Shown here: positions 9,835 to 18,306 of the stretch, piece by piece | How positions within the stretch are numbered: the first letter of the stretch is position 1 | Layout: the number at the start of each line of letters is the position of its first letter | Assembly (NCBI RefSeq): GCF_900105335.1 | Contig: NZ_LT629770.1 | Coordinates: forward strand, 496,001 to 560,000 | Length of the DNA stretch: 64,000 nucleotides | DNA from: Microbacterium paraoxydans | GTDB taxonomy: Bacteria > Actinomycetota > Actinomycetes > Actinomycetales > Microbacteriaceae | Direction: 5' to 3' | Made by a program: the position numbers and the translations under genes | Notes under the pieces: generated by a model | Told to the model about the DNA's origin: nothing | What the model saw: the letters and a program-made list of their open reading frames with translations, nothing else | Database searches by the model: none

Positions 9835-11145
9835 ATGGTCATCGCCGCGGCTCCACGCCTCAGCACCCCCGCCCCCGCCGTATCCGCCGCCACCGGCCAC
9901 CGCGACACCGGAATCGACTTGGTGCGCGCGCTGTGCGTGCTCGGCGTCGTCCTGCTGCACGCGGTCATGGTCGGGGTCACCATGTCGGAGACCGGACCGG
10001 TGTTCGAGAACGCGAGCGACGGCACGAGCTGGATCGCGCCGCTGAGCTGGCTGCTGCAGGTGATGCCGCTCTTCTTCGTGATCGGAGGGTTCTCGGGGCT
10101 CCTCGCGTACCGCCGCCTCCGCGCCCGCGGCGGGAGCGCGACCGCCTTCGTGGCCGGTCGGGTGCACCGGCTCCTGCGCCCGGCCCTGTTCACGGTCGGC
10201 GCGGTCGGGGCCGCGCTCGCGGTGCTCACCGTCCTCGGCGTCGCACCGGATCTCATCGCCGTCGCGGGCTTCCGATACGGACAGCCCCTGTGGTTCCTCG
10301 GGGTCTTCCTGCTGTGTCAGGCGCTGCTCCCCGCGTTCGTCGCCCTGCACGAGCGCGCGCCCCTGCGCACGATCACCGTCCTCGCCACCGCGGCCGTGGC
10401 GGTCGATGTCCTGCGGGCCGTGACCGGGAACGACGCCGTGGGGTTCCTCAACCTCGCCTTCGTGTGGTTGACGATGCAGCAGCTCGGGTTCCTCCTCGCC
10501 GACGGCCGCGTGGACGCCCTTCGTCGCCGCACCCGCGCCGCGATCGGCATCGGCGCCCTCGGGGTGCTCGTCGTCCTGTTCCTCATCGGCGCGTACTCCC
10601 CCGACCTCATCGCCAACATCAACCCGCCCACGTGCGCCCTGCTGCTGGTCGGGCTGATCCACACGATCCTGTTCTCCCTGTACCGGGCGCACATCGGGCG
10701 CCTCAGTCTTCGCCGTCCGGTGGCCGCGTTCACCGCCTTCGTCACCCGGCGGACGATGACGATCTACCTCTGGCACATGCCGGTGCTGCTGTCGATGGCC
10801 GGAGCAACGGCCCTCGCCGCCCTCGTCGGCGGCGTGACCCTTCCCGCCCTCGACAGCGCGGAGTGGTGGGCCGCCCGCCCACTGTGGCTCCTGACGGCTG
10901 TCGTCCTCACCGCGATGGTCGCGATCCGCGTCGATCGGTTCGAGAATCACCCCTCGCCGGAGGCGACGGCGTCGCACCGCCGCCTGGCGCTGGCAACGGT
11001 GCTGGGTCTCGGCGGAGTGGTGCTCCTCCTGGTGCTCGGCACGACGGTCGCCACCGCGGCGCTCGCCGTCCTGCTGCTGGTCGCGGCGCTGCGGCTGGCG
11101 GGACACCCCGGCAGTGCCGTCCCCGGCACCGCCGTCCTGGCCTGA
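9835..11145 (+). CDS. Acyltransferase 3 family membrane protein
   Basis: 436 aa, ATG at 9835 with CAGGAGGACTC upstream. A polytopic protein with about ten to eleven hydrophobic helices. The family N-terminus is clear: DTGIDLVRALCVLGVVLLHA (catalytic-type Asp, Arg and His), then PLFFVIGGFSG and a charged YRRLRAR loop. A later RRTMTIYLWHMPVLL matches the family's conserved helix. Such enzymes acylate exported sugars, peptidoglycan or lipids across the membrane. The substrate here is unknown, and no polysaccharide genes lie nearby. The Ala/Gly/Leu-rich C-terminal helices after residue 370 are extra. Confidence 0.82.
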   Translation: MVIAAAPRLSTPAPAVSAATGHRDTGIDLVRALCVLGVVLLHAVMVGVTMSETGPVFENASDGTSWIAPLSWLLQVMPLFFVIGGFSGLLAYRRLRARGGSATAFVAGRVHRLLRPALFTVGAVGAALAVLTVLGVAPDLIAVAGFRYGQPLWFLGVFLLCQALLPAFVALHERAPLRTITVLATAAVAVDVLRAVTGNDAVGFLNLAFVWLTMQQLGFLLADGRVDALRRRTRAAIGIGALGVLVVLFLIGAYSPDLIANINPPTCALLLVGLIHTILFSLYRAHIGRLSLRRPVAAFTAFVTRRTMTIYLWHMPVLLSMAGATALAALVGGVTLPALDSAEWWAARPLWLLTAVVLTAMVAIRVDRFENHPSPEATASHRRLALATVLGLGGVVLLLVLGTTVATAALAVLLLVAALRLAGHPGSAVPGTAVLA

Positions 11146-11148
11146 CCT

Positions 11149-11742
11149 TCAGCCGACCCCGCGGGCGGCGAGGGCATCGCCGACCTGATCCGCGTGGCGC
11201 AGCGTCAGCACGAGCAGCGGCACCACGCCGCGCACGCCCAGGCGGACTCCTCGTGCGCGCTCCGCGTCCCGTACCCGCTGCGCGAGTCCGGCCACGACGG
11301 GAACCATGGTCAGCGTGAGCGATACCGCCATCGACACCGCCTCCGGATCGACCCCGACGCGCCGCAGCGGACGCAGGAGGCGCTGCAGCACGGCCAAGAG
11401 ATCGGACATGCGCGTGGTCAGGGTGAGGAGGGCGGCGAGCAGCAGCAGCACGGCGACCCGCCCGGTGCTCACCCAGGCGGCGATGGGAGACACGAAGACG
11501 GCGAGGGCGATCGCGAGCACGAGCAGGACCGCACGCAGCCGCCACAGCTCCGTCACCGCGGCGGAGAGCGGCACCCCCGCGATCGGGTAGAGCGCGAGCA
11601 CGGCCGTGAGGCAGACCGCGACGCTGAGCGGCCCGTGCGGGAACAGCGTCAACGCGAGCGCCGCGACGGCGAGCCCGGCGAGCTTCGGACCGGCCGGCAC
11701 CCGATGCAGCAGTCCCGCACCGACCGGAGACGGCAGGATCAT
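11149..11742 (-). CDS. bioN: Energy-coupling factor transporter T component (BioN-like)
   Basis: 197 aa. Start chosen at the ATG at 11742, which overlaps the stop of the ATPase gene (ATGA); upstream codons lie inside that gene. The protein has several hydrophobic helices and the coupling-helix motif (DAERARGVRLG), matching the Ala-Arg-Gly motif by which EcfT binds the ATPase. Small T components of this size pair with BioM and BioY in biotin uptake. The biotin assignment rests on the BioQ-type operator upstream of the operon; the substrate-binding BioY is not in this window. Confidence 0.75.
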   Translation of the reverse strand: MILPSPVGAGLLHRVPAGPKLAGLAVAALALTLFPHGPLSVAVCLTAVLALYPIAGVPLSAAVTELWRLRAVLLVLAIALAVFVSPIAAWVSTGRVAVLLLLAALLTLTTRMSDLLAVLQRLLRPLRRVGVDPEAVSMAVSLTLTMVPVVAGLAQRVRDAERARGVRLGVRGVVPLLVLTLRHADQVGDALAARGVG

Positions 11743-12452
11743 GCGCACAGCCGCCGGTAGCGTGCGATGACCGCCTCGGGCTCTCCCTGATCGACGACGC
11801 ACCCGCCGTCGAACAGGACGGCGGTGTCGCAGCGGGCCGCGAGCTCGAGATCGTGGGTGACGATCAGCACCTGCGCCTCCTGCGACAGAAGGAGGTCTCC
11901 GATCCGCCGCGCGTTGCGCAGGTCGAGGAGTGTCGTCGGCTCGTCCGCCACGATCAGCGCCGGCTCGGCGAGGAGCACCGCGGCGAGGGCCAGCATCTGC
12001 TTCTGTCCTCCCGAGAGCGACGACGCCGGGATGTCGGCGTGGGCACCGAGACCGTGCCGCTCCAGGGTCTCCTGCACGCGGGCGGCGATCTCGTCACGGG
12101 GCCGCCCTCGGAGCGACAGCGCCAGATCCTCGGCCGGGGTCGGCATCAGGATCTGGGCATCCGGATCGGTGAAGACGAAGCCCACCCGACGGCGCACGGC
12201 GGTCCGCTCCCGGAGCGCGTCGAGGCCGTGGACGGTGACCGTTCCCGTGGTCGGCGTCATGAGGCCGTTCAGCAGCCGGGCGAACGTCGACTTCCCCGAG
12301 CCGTTCGCTCCGATCACGGCGATGCGCGGTGCGGTCAGCTCCAGCGTCACGTCGTCGAGGAGCACGCGGTCGTCGACGGTCACGCCCACGCCGTCGAGAC
12401 GCAGCGTCCCCGGCTCCGCGATCGTCGTCGCGTCCCGCTCCCGCCAGCGCAT
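11739..12452 (-). CDS. bioM: Energy-coupling factor ATPase (BioM-like)
   Basis: 237 aa from the ATG at 12452, preceded by AGGAGG at suitable distance. Walker A GANGSGKST (about 48-56), Q-loop FTDPDAQ typical of ECF ATPases (the same stretch as in CbiO/EcfA), signature SLSGGQKQ, Walker B LIVADEPTTLLD, switch His in IVTHDLE. It powers vitamin uptake together with the T component downstream. Two tandem TetR-type operators sit immediately upstream, shared with the divergent regulator. Cobalt or nickel systems are the alternative, but the operator points to biotin. Confidence 0.8.
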   Translation of the reverse strand: MRWRERDATTIAEPGTLRLDGVGVTVDDRVLLDDVTLELTAPRIAVIGANGSGKSTFARLLNGLMTPTTGTVTVHGLDALRERTAVRRRVGFVFTDPDAQILMPTPAEDLALSLRGRPRDEIAARVQETLERHGLGAHADIPASSLSGGQKQMLALAAVLLAEPALIVADEPTTLLDLRNARRIGDLLLSQEAQVLIVTHDLELAARCDTAVLFDGGCVVDQGEPEAVIARYRRLCA

Positions 12453-12461
12453 GCATCCTCC

Positions 12462-12489
12462 TGAACACCGTTCACCTGAACGCCGTTCA
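12462..12489. promoter_or_regulatory. Tandem palindromic operators TGAAC-N3-GTTCA (BioQ-type)
   Basis: Two perfect 13-bp palindromes, TGAACACCGTTCA (12462-12474) and TGAACGCCGTTCA (12477-12489), sit 15 bp centre to centre, between bioM and the divergent TetR gene and directly before the TATAGT -10 of the latter. As I recall, corynebacterial BioQ binds TGAAC-N3-GTTAC, nearly the same site. Predicted: autorepression plus repression of bioMN. Confidence 0.75.
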
Positions 12490-12490
12490 C

Positions 12491-12496
12491 TATAGT
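12491..12496 (+). promoter_or_regulatory. Candidate -10 element, TetR/BioQ-like gene (leaderless)
   Basis: TATAGT, 6 nt (GGGGGC), then ATG at 12503. The operators cover the -35 and spacer region, so bound repressor would block polymerase. Confidence 0.6.
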
Positions 12497-12502
12497 GGGG
12501 GC

Positions 12503-13087
12503 ATGAGTCCCGAGACGAATCCCGCCCGTCACGATCGGGAGAGCGTCGCACGGACCGCCCTCGCCCTTCTCGACGAGGTGGGGCTGGCCGATCTCTCCAT
12601 GCGCCGGATCGCGGCCCGGCTCGACGTGCAGCCGAGCGCTCTATACTGGCACGTCGCGAACAAGCAGGAGCTCCTCGCCGACCTCGCCGATCGGATCACG
12701 GCGACCGTCCCAGACGGAGCGGAGGGCGTCCTCGCGACCGCCCGCGCGCTCCGCGACGCCCTCTTCGCCTACCGGGACGGCGCCGAGCTCGTCCTCAGCA
12801 CGTACGCGCTCCAGCTCGGCTCCGCGCATGCCCGCGACGCCCTGGTCGCCGCCCTCCACGCCGAGGGCGCCACTCACGCCGAGGATCGCGGGGCGGCGAT
12901 CCTGCACTTCGTGCTCGGCCATGCCACCCTCGTCCAGCAGCGGATGCACGCCGACAGCCATGGCGCACTCCCGGCCTCCGGCGAGGTCGACGTCACCGCG
13001 GGCCTGGACCGGGTGTTCGACCTCGGCGTCCTCGCCCTGGCCGGCGAGCTCAGCGCACCGATGACTCCGCGGCGTGCCCGAGCCTGA
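12503..13087 (+). CDS. bioQ: TetR family repressor, BioQ-like
   Basis: 194 aa. The N-terminal helix-turn-helix is clear: ARTALALLDEVGLADLSMRR, IAARLDVQPSALYWHVANKQ and ELLADLADRI. The C-terminal ligand/dimer domain is TetR_C-like (DGAELVLSTYALQLG, AILHFVLGHATLVQQ). It is divergent from bioMN and faces two palindromic operators that overlap its own promoter, so autoregulation and control of biotin uptake are likely. A TetR-type effector here could be biotin status sensed indirectly. The last 38 nt overlap the convergent MFS gene. The BioQ name is inferred from operator and neighbourhood, not from a diagnostic residue. Confidence 0.75.
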   Translation: MSPETNPARHDRESVARTALALLDEVGLADLSMRRIAARLDVQPSALYWHVANKQELLADLADRITATVPDGAEGVLATARALRDALFAYRDGAELVLSTYALQLGSAHARDALVAALHAEGATHAEDRGAAILHFVLGHATLVQQRMHADSHGALPASGEVDVTAGLDRVFDLGVLALAGELSAPMTPRRARA

Positions 13088-14420
13088 GCCCGGGGATCAC
13101 CGCGAGCAGCACCAGCCCGACACCGAGGACGAACACGACGGCGAACGCGTCCGCGCCGCCGCCGAGGGTGGCGACGGCGAGGCCCGCCAGTGCGATGGCG
13201 ACCGCCGAACCCGTGGCATCCGAGATCGACAGCGCCGAGGAGTTGAATCCCTGGTTCGTCTCGTCCGAGTAGGCCAGCGTCAGCACGGTGAGCCGCGGAT
13301 ACAGCAGCCCCATGCCGCCCCCGGCGAACGCCCACCCGACGATCACGAAGACCGGGGAGGCATCGAACGCCGCTGCGGCCAGGACGCAGAGCATCGCCAC
13401 GAGCAGTGCGCCGAGGCTGAGCGCCGTGATGCGGTGATTGCCGAGCCGCTCACCGTAGCGACCCTGCGCAGCCGACGCCCCGGCCCAGGCGAAGGCCGCG
13501 AGCATCAAGGCGACTCCCGCCCAGGTCGCGGAGAAGTCGAACTTCCGCATCAGCAGGTACGGGATGTAGGCCTCGGCGGCGAAGAACGCCCCGGCCGCCA
13601 CACCGCGCATGAGCACGACGCTGGGGAGCCCGGCGCCGGCTCGGAGGGTCCGTCGTGGCAGGAGCGGCAGCACGACGACGCCGATCGCGAGCACAGCCCC
13701 CAGTGCCACCGGCCACCCGATCGCCGGATCGAGCTCGGCGGACAGCCCGATCACCACCGCGAGCACCGCCACGACGACGGCCAGCAGCAGACGGGTCACC
13801 AGCGCACGGCGGTCTTGCGGCTCCCCGCGGCCGAGATCGACACCCCGCAGTCGGATCGCGATCATCGAGAAGGCGATCGCGGTCAGGACCGCCACGCCGA
13901 GGAACGCCCAGCGCCAATCGAGGTACTCCGCCACCGCTCCGGCGAGGAAGGGCCCGATCATCGACGGCACCACCCAGGCGGCCGCGAACGCCGCGAACAC
14001 CCGGCCGTGCAGATGCGGCGGATACAGCCGCGCGACCACGACGTACAGGGCCACCGTCTGCCCACCCGCGCCCAGCCCCTGCACCAGTCGTCCGATCAGG
14101 AACTGGGGCATCGTCGTCGCGAACCCGGAGATCAGCAGCCCCAGGATGAAGAGGGTGACGGCGGCGTACAGCGCGCCGCGCGGACCACGCGCGTCCGACC
14201 AGGACCCCGCCGCGACCATCCCGATCACGCTGGTCGCGAGCGTACCGGCGAAGGCGACGGCATACAGCGATTGGCCGTTCAGGGCATCGCTGACGATCGG
14301 CATGACCGTGGTCACCGCCAGGGCCTCGATCGCGGCGAGGAAGATCAGGGCGACAGCGCCCAGAGTCACCCAGACGCGGCTGCGGTCCCAGATCGTTGCC
14401 GTCGGCTCCGCCGCCGTCAT
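13050..14420 (-). CDS. MFS transporter (drug/metabolite exporter)
   Basis: 456 aa with 12 or more predicted helices. Major facilitator signatures: the cytoplasmic loop GSWSDARGPRGAL between helices 2 and 3, and LIGRLVQGLGAGGQTVALYV, the drug-export antiporter region. The N-terminus (about 15 residues) is soluble. The start overlaps the stop of the upstream PatB/MalY gene (ATGA), so the two are coupled: export of an amino acid or sulfur compound made or broken down by the lyase is one idea (inference). Its 3' end overlaps the convergent TetR gene by 38 nt. Substrate unknown. Confidence 0.87.
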   Translation of the reverse strand: MTAAEPTATIWDRSRVWVTLGAVALIFLAAIEALAVTTVMPIVSDALNGQSLYAVAFAGTLATSVIGMVAAGSWSDARGPRGALYAAVTLFILGLLISGFATTMPQFLIGRLVQGLGAGGQTVALYVVVARLYPPHLHGRVFAAFAAAWVVPSMIGPFLAGAVAEYLDWRWAFLGVAVLTAIAFSMIAIRLRGVDLGRGEPQDRRALVTRLLLAVVVAVLAVVIGLSAELDPAIGWPVALGAVLAIGVVVLPLLPRRTLRAGAGLPSVVLMRGVAAGAFFAAEAYIPYLLMRKFDFSATWAGVALMLAAFAWAGASAAQGRYGERLGNHRITALSLGALLVAMLCVLAAAAFDASPVFVIVGWAFAGGGMGLLYPRLTVLTLAYSDETNQGFNSSALSISDATGSAVAIALAGLAVATLGGGADAFAVVFVLGVGLVLLAVIPGLRLGHAAESSVR

Positions 14421-15571
14421 CGCTCGACGAGCGCGGCGATGCGCTCGATCGCCTCGATGAGGATCTCGGGGCTCGTGCCGAAGTTGAGTCGCACGTGCCC
14501 GGCCCCCTCGTCGCCGAAGGCCGGGCCGAAGTGCAGCGCCACCTTCGCCTCACGGAGGATCTTCCGGGCGGGGTTGTCTCCCCAGCCGAGGGCGGAGAGG
14601 TCGATCCACGCGAGGTATCCCGCGTCCGGAAGGCGATAGCGGGCGGCGGGGAGGTGACGGGCGAGCAGGTCCTCGAGCAGGACGCGGTTCTCGTCGAGCG
14701 TGCGCAGGAGGCCGTCGAGCCACGCGTCGCTCTCCTCCGAGAACGCGGCGACGGCGGCGAGCAGACCGAACTGCCCCGTCCGCCACTCCACCTCGACGGG
14801 CAGGTCGCGCACGACCGCGGACGTCTCTTCTGCGGCGGTGACCATGAGCGCGCACTTCAGCCCCGCGAGGTTGAACGCCTTGCTCGCGCTGACGACGGCA
14901 TAGCCCACCCGCGCCGCCGCGTCACTCGCGGCGAGGAACGGCGTGAAGCCCGTGCCCGGCTGGGTGAGCGGCGCATGGATCTCGTCGGAGACGATCGTCG
15001 CGCCGTACTCCTCGGCCAGTTCGGCCAGCGCGGACAGCGTCTCCCGATCGTGCACGGTGCCGGTCGGGTTGTGCGGGTTGCAGAGGAGCATGGCCGTCGC
15101 GCCGTCCTCGAAGGCGGCGCGGATCCCGTCGAGGTCGAGCTCCCAGCCGGTCCCCGTGTCGCGCAGCGGGACACGCTGCACCTCGGCACCGGCCTCGGCG
15201 ACGAGGTCATAGAAGGGCGGGTAGACCGGCGGCGTGACGACGACGCGCTCCCCCGGCTGCGTGACGCGACGGAGGATCTCGACGATGCCCATGCTCACGT
15301 CCGCCGTGCTGCGCATCCGCGCCGGGTCGGGGCGCCAGCCGAAGCGGCGCTCCGCGAAACCCGCGTACGCCTCCGCCAGCGGCGTCCGCGAGGCGATGTA
15401 CCCGGTGTCCCCGAGATCCAGCGCCCGCTGCAGTGCGGCGATGATCGCCGGGGCGAGCGGGAAGTCCATCTCCGCGACGAAGAGGGGCAGCACGTCTTCG
15501 GGATACTCCCGCCACTTCTCGCTGGTCCGCTCGCGCAGCTCCGACAGCGACAGGGCCTTCACCGACAGCAT
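14417..15571 (-). CDS. PLP-dependent C-S beta-lyase / aminotransferase, MalY/PatB family
   Basis: 384 aa. Fold type I PLP enzyme: LPLFVAEMDFPLAPAI is the typical PatB/MalY N-terminal motif; VTPPVYPPFYDLV and LLCNPHNPTGTVH follow; SDEIHAPL holds the PLP-binding Asp; the Schiff-base Lys lies in VVSASKAFNLAGLK. Members cleave cystathionine or cysteine conjugates to pyruvate, ammonia and a thiol. The start ATG at 15571 has GGAGGA upstream. It is coupled to the MFS exporter downstream, suggesting one transcription unit. An aminotransferase role cannot be excluded from sequence alone. Confidence 0.87.
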   Translation of the reverse strand: MLSVKALSLSELRERTSEKWREYPEDVLPLFVAEMDFPLAPAIIAALQRALDLGDTGYIASRTPLAEAYAGFAERRFGWRPDPARMRSTADVSMGIVEILRRVTQPGERVVVTPPVYPPFYDLVAEAGAEVQRVPLRDTGTGWELDLDGIRAAFEDGATAMLLCNPHNPTGTVHDRETLSALAELAEEYGATIVSDEIHAPLTQPGTGFTPFLAASDAAARVGYAVVSASKAFNLAGLKCALMVTAAEETSAVVRDLPVEVEWRTGQFGLLAAVAAFSEESDAWLDGLLRTLDENRVLLEDLLARHLPAARYRLPDAGYLAWIDLSALGWGDNPARKILREAKVALHFGPAFGDEGAGHVRLNFGTSPEILIEAIERIAALVER

Positions 15572-15608
15572 TCGTCCTCCGATTCTCTCCGCGCCGATGC
15601 GGAGACGT

Positions 15609-15639
15609 CGAAGCGGGCGTGCCCGGCACGCCCGCTTCG
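15609..15639. terminator. Hairpin between suf operon end and PatB/MalY gene
   Basis: A perfect 14-bp GC-rich stem, CGAAGCGGGCGTGC with GCACGCCCGCTTCG, around a 3-nt loop (CCG), lies 25 nt after the SufT stop. It lacks a T-tract, as many actinobacterial terminators do. It probably ends the suf transcript. Confidence 0.65.
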
Positions 15640-15664
15640 TCTGGTGGTCAGGTGACCGGAACGC

Positions 15665-15994
15665 TCAGATCGCGAAACCGAGCGCACGCATCATGTCGCG
15701 CCCGTCGTCCGTGATCCGCTCAGGCCCCCACGGCGGCATCCACACCCAGTTGATGCGGAAGCGGTCCACGACGTTGTCGAGGGCCTGCGCCGTCTGGTCT
15801 TCGAGGACGTCCGTGAGCGGGCAGCCCGCGCTGGTCAGCGTCATGTGGATGACGAGAGCGTCGTTCTCGTCATCCCAGGCGAGGTCGTAGATGAGTCCGA
15901 GGTCGACGACGTTGATCCCGAGCTCAGGATCCATCACGTCCTTGAGAGCCTCGGTGACCGCGTCGTACTTCTCGTCCGTCAGGGTCGCTGTCAT
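15665..15994 (-). CDS. sufT: Metal-sulfur cluster assembly factor (SufT/PaaD-like, MIP18 domain)
   Basis: 109 aa, one MIP18/DUF59 domain: DAVTEALKDVMDPELGINVV, then DLGLIYDL, then HMTLTSAGCPLTDVLE with the conserved Cys, and a C-terminal NWVWMPPWGPERIT. SufT-type proteins help mature Fe-S proteins, probably in carrier or targeting steps. It is the last gene of the suf operon, 9 nt after SufC, and is followed by a strong hairpin. SufS and SufU, which usually stand between SufC and SufT in actinobacteria, are absent here. Confidence 0.88.
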   Translation of the reverse strand: MTATLTDEKYDAVTEALKDVMDPELGINVVDLGLIYDLAWDDENDALVIHMTLTSAGCPLTDVLEDQTAQALDNVVDRFRINWVWMPPWGPERITDDGRDMMRALGFAI

Positions 15995-16003
15995 GCGATC
16001 AGC

Positions 16004-16774
16004 CTACGCCTCGATGGGAGCGGAGGGGTCGAGGAACCGGTCGTAGCCCTCGTTCTCCAGGCGGTCGGCGAGCTCGGGGCCGCCCTCCTCGACGATCTTG
16101 CCCGCGACGACCACGTGCACGTAGTCGGGGCGGATGTAGCGGAGGATCCGGGTGTAGTGCGTGATGAGCAGCACACCGAGGCCGGTGGACTCCTTCGCGC
16201 GGTTGACACCCTCGGAGACGATCTTCAGCGCGTCCACGTCGAGGCCGGAGTCGGTCTCGTCGAGCACGGCGAACTTCGGCTTGAGCACCTCGAGCTGGAG
16301 GATCTCGTGGCGCTTCTTCTCGCCGCCCGAGAAGCCCTCGTTGACGTTGCGCTGCGCGAACTTGGGGTCCATGCGGAGGTTGGCCATGGACTCCTTGACG
16401 TCCTTGGTCCACTGCCGGATCGAGGGCGCCTCGCCGTCGAGCGCGGTCTTCGCGGTGCGCAGGAAGTTCGTCACGGTCACGCCGGGGATCTCGACCGGGT
16501 ACTGCATGGCGAGGAACAGACCGGCGCGGGCACGCTCGTCGACGCTCATCGCCAGGACGTCCTCACCGTCGAAGGTGATGGAGCCGGAGGTGACCGTGTA
16601 CTTCGGGTGGCCGGCGATCGTGTAGGCCAGGGTGGACTTGCCGGAGCCGTTGGGGCCCATGATGGCGTGGGTCTCACCGGTGTTCATGGTGAGGGTGATT
16701 CCGTTGAGGATCGGGGTGGTCCCCGCCTCGGTCTCGACCGTCACATGCAGGTCGCGGATCTCGAGAACAGACAT
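16004..16774 (-). CDS. sufC: Fe-S cluster assembly ATPase SufC
   Basis: 256 aa, soluble ABC-type ATPase: Walker A GPNGSGKSTLAYTIAG, Q-loop LAMQYP, signature GFSGGEKKRHEI, Walker B FAVLDETDSGLD, switch LLITHYTRI. SufC forms the SufBCD scaffold complex that builds [4Fe-4S] clusters in the cytosol. The ETDSGLD form of Walker B is characteristic of SufC. It follows the Rieske-type gene by 3 nt, in the same operon as SufB and SufD. Confidence 0.96.
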   Translation of the reverse strand: MSVLEIRDLHVTVETEAGTTPILNGITLTMNTGETHAIMGPNGSGKSTLAYTIAGHPKYTVTSGSITFDGEDVLAMSVDERARAGLFLAMQYPVEIPGVTVTNFLRTAKTALDGEAPSIRQWTKDVKESMANLRMDPKFAQRNVNEGFSGGEKKRHEILQLEVLKPKFAVLDETDSGLDVDALKIVSEGVNRAKESTGLGVLLITHYTRILRYIRPDYVHVVVAGKIVEEGGPELADRLENEGYDRFLDPSAPIEA

Positions 16775-16777
16775 TCT

Positions 16778-17104
16778 TCAGACTTCCTTCGTCACAGCGG
16801 GATCGATGAGCACGTCGTCGCCGTCGATCTCGACGACGTAGACCGGGACGGGCTCATATGCGGGGAGATTCTGGGGCTTGCCGGTGATCAGGGAGAACGC
16901 CGAGCCATGGGCCCAGCACTCCACCGTGTCACCTTCCACGAAGCCCTCGGACAGCGAGATGTCGCCGTGGGTGCAGGTGTCGCCGATGGCGTGGATGACG
17001 CCCTCGCCGTCCTTGATGACCGTGATCGGCACACCGTCCGGCTCGACGCGCAGCGGCATGTCCTGCTCCAGCTCGGAGACGCCGCAGACGCGCTGCGCGG
17101 TCAC
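16778..17104 (-). CDS. Rieske-type non-heme-iron oxygenase ferredoxin subunit within suf operon
   Basis: 108 aa. The GTG at 17104 overlaps the SufD stop (GTGA); the longer open frame upstream is only read-through of SufD in another frame. One Rieske [2Fe-2S] domain with both ligand pairs intact: CTHGDISLSEG and CWAHGSAFSLITG. The protein is a small electron carrier or an Fe-S sensor/chaperone; which is unknown. Its conserved position inside sufBD-C in related actinobacteria suggests a role in cluster assembly, for example supplying electrons (inference). No oxygenase subunit is nearby. Confidence 0.9.
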   Translation of the reverse strand: MTAQRVCGVSELEQDMPLRVEPDGVPITVIKDGEGVIHAIGDTCTHGDISLSEGFVEGDTVECWAHGSAFSLITGKPQNLPAYEPVPVYVVEIDGDDVLIDPAVTKEV

Positions 17105-18306
17105 GCGTCCACCTCGGCGAGCTCGGCCTCGATGGCGGCCAGCAGCTCCGACTCCAGGTCGGGGATGTCGAGGCGCAGCACGATGTCGGTGAGGAAGCCG
17201 AGCACCACCAGTCGGCGGGCCTCGTCCTCCGGGATGCCGCGGGCCTGGAGATAGAAGAGCTGCTCGTCGTCGAAGCGGCCGGTGGCACTCGCGTGCCCGG
17301 CGCCGACGATGTCGCCCGTCTCGATCTCGAGGTTCGGGATGGAATCCGCGCGTGCGCCCTCCGTGAGCACCAGGTTGCGGTTGGCCTCGTAGGAGTCGGT
17401 GCCGGTGGCCTCCACCCCGATCAGCACGTCGCCGATCCACACGCTGTGGGCGCTCTCGCCCTGCAGCGCGCCCTTGTAGAGCACGTCGCCGGTCGTGTGC
17501 GGGCCCTTGTGGTGCAGGTACACCTGGCTCTCCAGGTGCTGACCGGAGTCGGCGTAGGACAGCCCGTAGAGGTAGCCCTCGGAGCCGGCACCGGCGAGCT
17601 CGACGCTCGGGTTCACGCGCACCACGCCGCCGCCGAAGCTCACGACGAAGTGCTTGAGGGTGGCATCGGCCGCGACCCGCACCTGGTGGGCGGCCGCGTG
17701 CACGGCGTCGTCGTCCCACTGCTGCACGGAGACGACGGTGAGCTTCGCTCCATCGCGGACGATGATCTCGACGTTCTGGGCGTACTGCGCCGAGCCCTTG
17801 TGCTGCAGCACCACCGTGGCGGCGCTGTGCTCGAGGGCCTCGATCACGATGTGGGCGTCCGCCCGGCGGTCGGCTCCGGTGCCCGTGAGCGACAGGAAGA
17901 TCGGCGATGCGACCTCCTCCTCGCGCGGGATGCGGATGTGCAGGGCCTCGGAGGCGCCCTGCCACGCGACGGCCGCGGTGATGTCCTCGGCGAGGAAGAC
18001 CTCGCCGCGCGGAGCGGTTCCCGCCGGGAGCGGCGCGGCGACGTACTGCTCGCCGGACGTGAAGGAGTACTGCACGCCCTCGTCGCCCTCGGCCGGGCGG
18101 AACAGCGGCGCGAGCGCGGCCACCGGCGTGTGCTTCCAGTTCACCTCGCGACCGGTCGGCGTGCCGAAGTCGTCCGGGTCGAACGAGTGCGGACGCTCGG
18201 AGCGGGTCTGCACTGGGACGAATCCGGCGTCCGCCACCTGGGCGGCCGGGTCGATGTGCGCGTTCGTGTGCTGCGCCTCGCTGGGCGCTGTCGTCGAGGC
18301 CGCCAT
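17101..18306 (-). CDS. sufD: Fe-S cluster assembly protein SufD
   Basis: 401 aa. SufB/SufD-type beta-helix scaffold: N-terminal part (to about residue 130) divergent, then the SUF core with HIRIPREEEVASPIFL, GDVLYKGALQGESAHSVWIG and RADSIPNLEIETGDIVGAGH, ending in DEQLFYLQARGIPEDEARRL. SufD joins SufB and SufC2 in the scaffold and aids iron entry. It starts directly after the SufB stop with no gap and overlaps the Rieske gene by 4 nt. Confidence 0.95.
   Translation of the reverse strand: MAASTTAPSEAQHTNAHIDPAAQVADAGFVPVQTRSERPHSFDPDDFGTPTGREVNWKHTPVAALAPLFRPAEGDEGVQYSFTSGEQYVAAPLPAGTAPRGEVFLAEDITAAVAWQGASEALHIRIPREEEVASPIFLSLTGTGADRRADAHIVIEALEHSAATVVLQHKGSAQYAQNVEIIVRDGAKLTVVSVQQWDDDAVHAAAHQVRVAADATLKHFVVSFGGGVVRVNPSVELAGAGSEGYLYGLSYADSGQHLESQVYLHHKGPHTTGDVLYKGALQGESAHSVWIGDVLIGVEATGTDSYEANRNLVLTEGARADSIPNLEIETGDIVGAGHASATGRFDDEQLFYLQARGIPEDEARRLVVLGFLTDIVLRLDIPDLESELLAAIEAELAEVDA

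Noticed and set aside
11149..12452. Cobalt/nickel ECF transporter
   Set aside because: No CbiM/CbiN-type genes or cobalamin riboswitch nearby, and the operator resembles the biotin regulator site.
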